DNA of 6,290 bases. Origin: Bacteroidota bacterium (GTDB lineage: Bacteria; Bacteroidota; Bacteroidia; Chitinophagales; Saprospiraceae). The notes beneath the pieces were generated by a model that saw nothing but the letters and a program-made list of their open reading frames with translations, made no database searches and had not been told where the DNA came from. The translations under genes were made by a program, and so were the position numbers. Below are positions 6,191-6,290 of this stretch, piece by piece. How positions within the stretch are numbered: position 1 is the first letter of the stretch; the number at the start of each line of letters is the position of its first letter. Location: the NCBI GenBank assembly GCA_024277695.1, contig JAJRUR010000115.1, positions 1 to 6,290 on the forward strand, in the 5' to 3' direction.

Positions 6191-6290
6191 ATGAGCAAAA
6201 TAAAGAAAATAGAAATTGAGAATGCCATAATTTCAATAACGAAAATTAATGAAGATGATTTTATTTGCTTAACTGATATGGCAAAAGCAA
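6191..6290 (+). CDS. KilA-N domain DNA-binding protein, N-terminal fragment (cut by the window edge)
   Basis: Thirty-three codons are visible, starting MSKIKKIEIENAI and then ISITKINEDDFICLTDMAKA. The pattern of a short beta hairpin followed by (D/E)D(F/Y)I.LTDMAK is the start of KilA-N domains, a DNA-binding fold found in phage, large DNA virus and many bacterial proteins, including solitary copies in Bacteroidota. The start is supported by the fit to this N-terminus and by an upstream GGAAAAA (6177-6183), a weak ribosome-binding context. GC content over the 100 visible bases is 25 percent, far below the neighbouring gene, which fits horizontal acquisition but rests on a short sample. The gene is divergent from the large surface-protein gene. 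The role (regulator, phage remnant or solitary mobile gene) cannot be decided from this fragment. Confidence 0.72.
   Translation, partial: MSKIKKIEIENAIISITKINEDDFICLTDMAKA

Overview
The window is dominated by one very large gene on the minus strand. It starts at 5678 and stays open to the left edge, giving at least 1892 codons with no stop. It encodes a secreted, multi-domain surface protein of a kind common in Bacteroidota. The closing motif style of its modules (RTWTATDACGN, RSWTVVDWC, and a divergent module with ITPDMIL, CYERYEV and CWGK) resembles the long HYR-type proteins of Saprospiria. The organism assignment rests on recognising these motifs and on the A-rich, Shine-Dalgarno-poor leader. 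It is an inference, not a database result.

Layout in the direction of the large gene (right to left): signal peptide (5678-5619); an Asp/Asn/Gly-rich N-terminal beta-sandwich-like domain (about 5615-4944); a PKD/Ig-like stretch (4943-4191); one HYR-like module (4190-3960); then three consecutive units of 333, 333 and 335 residues (3959-2961, 2960-1962, 1961-957). In each unit a lamin-tail-like domain (LTD) of about 160 residues sits inside a HYR-like module at the same point, followed by an uninterrupted HYR-like module. A tail of further HYR-like modules (956-1) leaves the window. The C-terminus, where a type IX secretion sorting domain would be expected, is not visible.

The 512-base interval 5679-6190 is AT-rich and separates divergent genes. 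It holds a stem-loop in the leader of the large gene, a second inverted repeat, a Bacteroidota-type -7 promoter element and a perfect 9-bp palindrome. The palindrome lies 14 bases upstream of a second gene on the plus strand, which starts at 6191 and is cut by the right edge. Its 33 visible residues look like the start of a KilA-N DNA-binding protein, and its GC content is about half that of the large gene.

Nothing in the sequence links the two divergent genes functionally. The strongest unusual signal is the thrice-repeated nesting of an LTD inside a HYR-like module.
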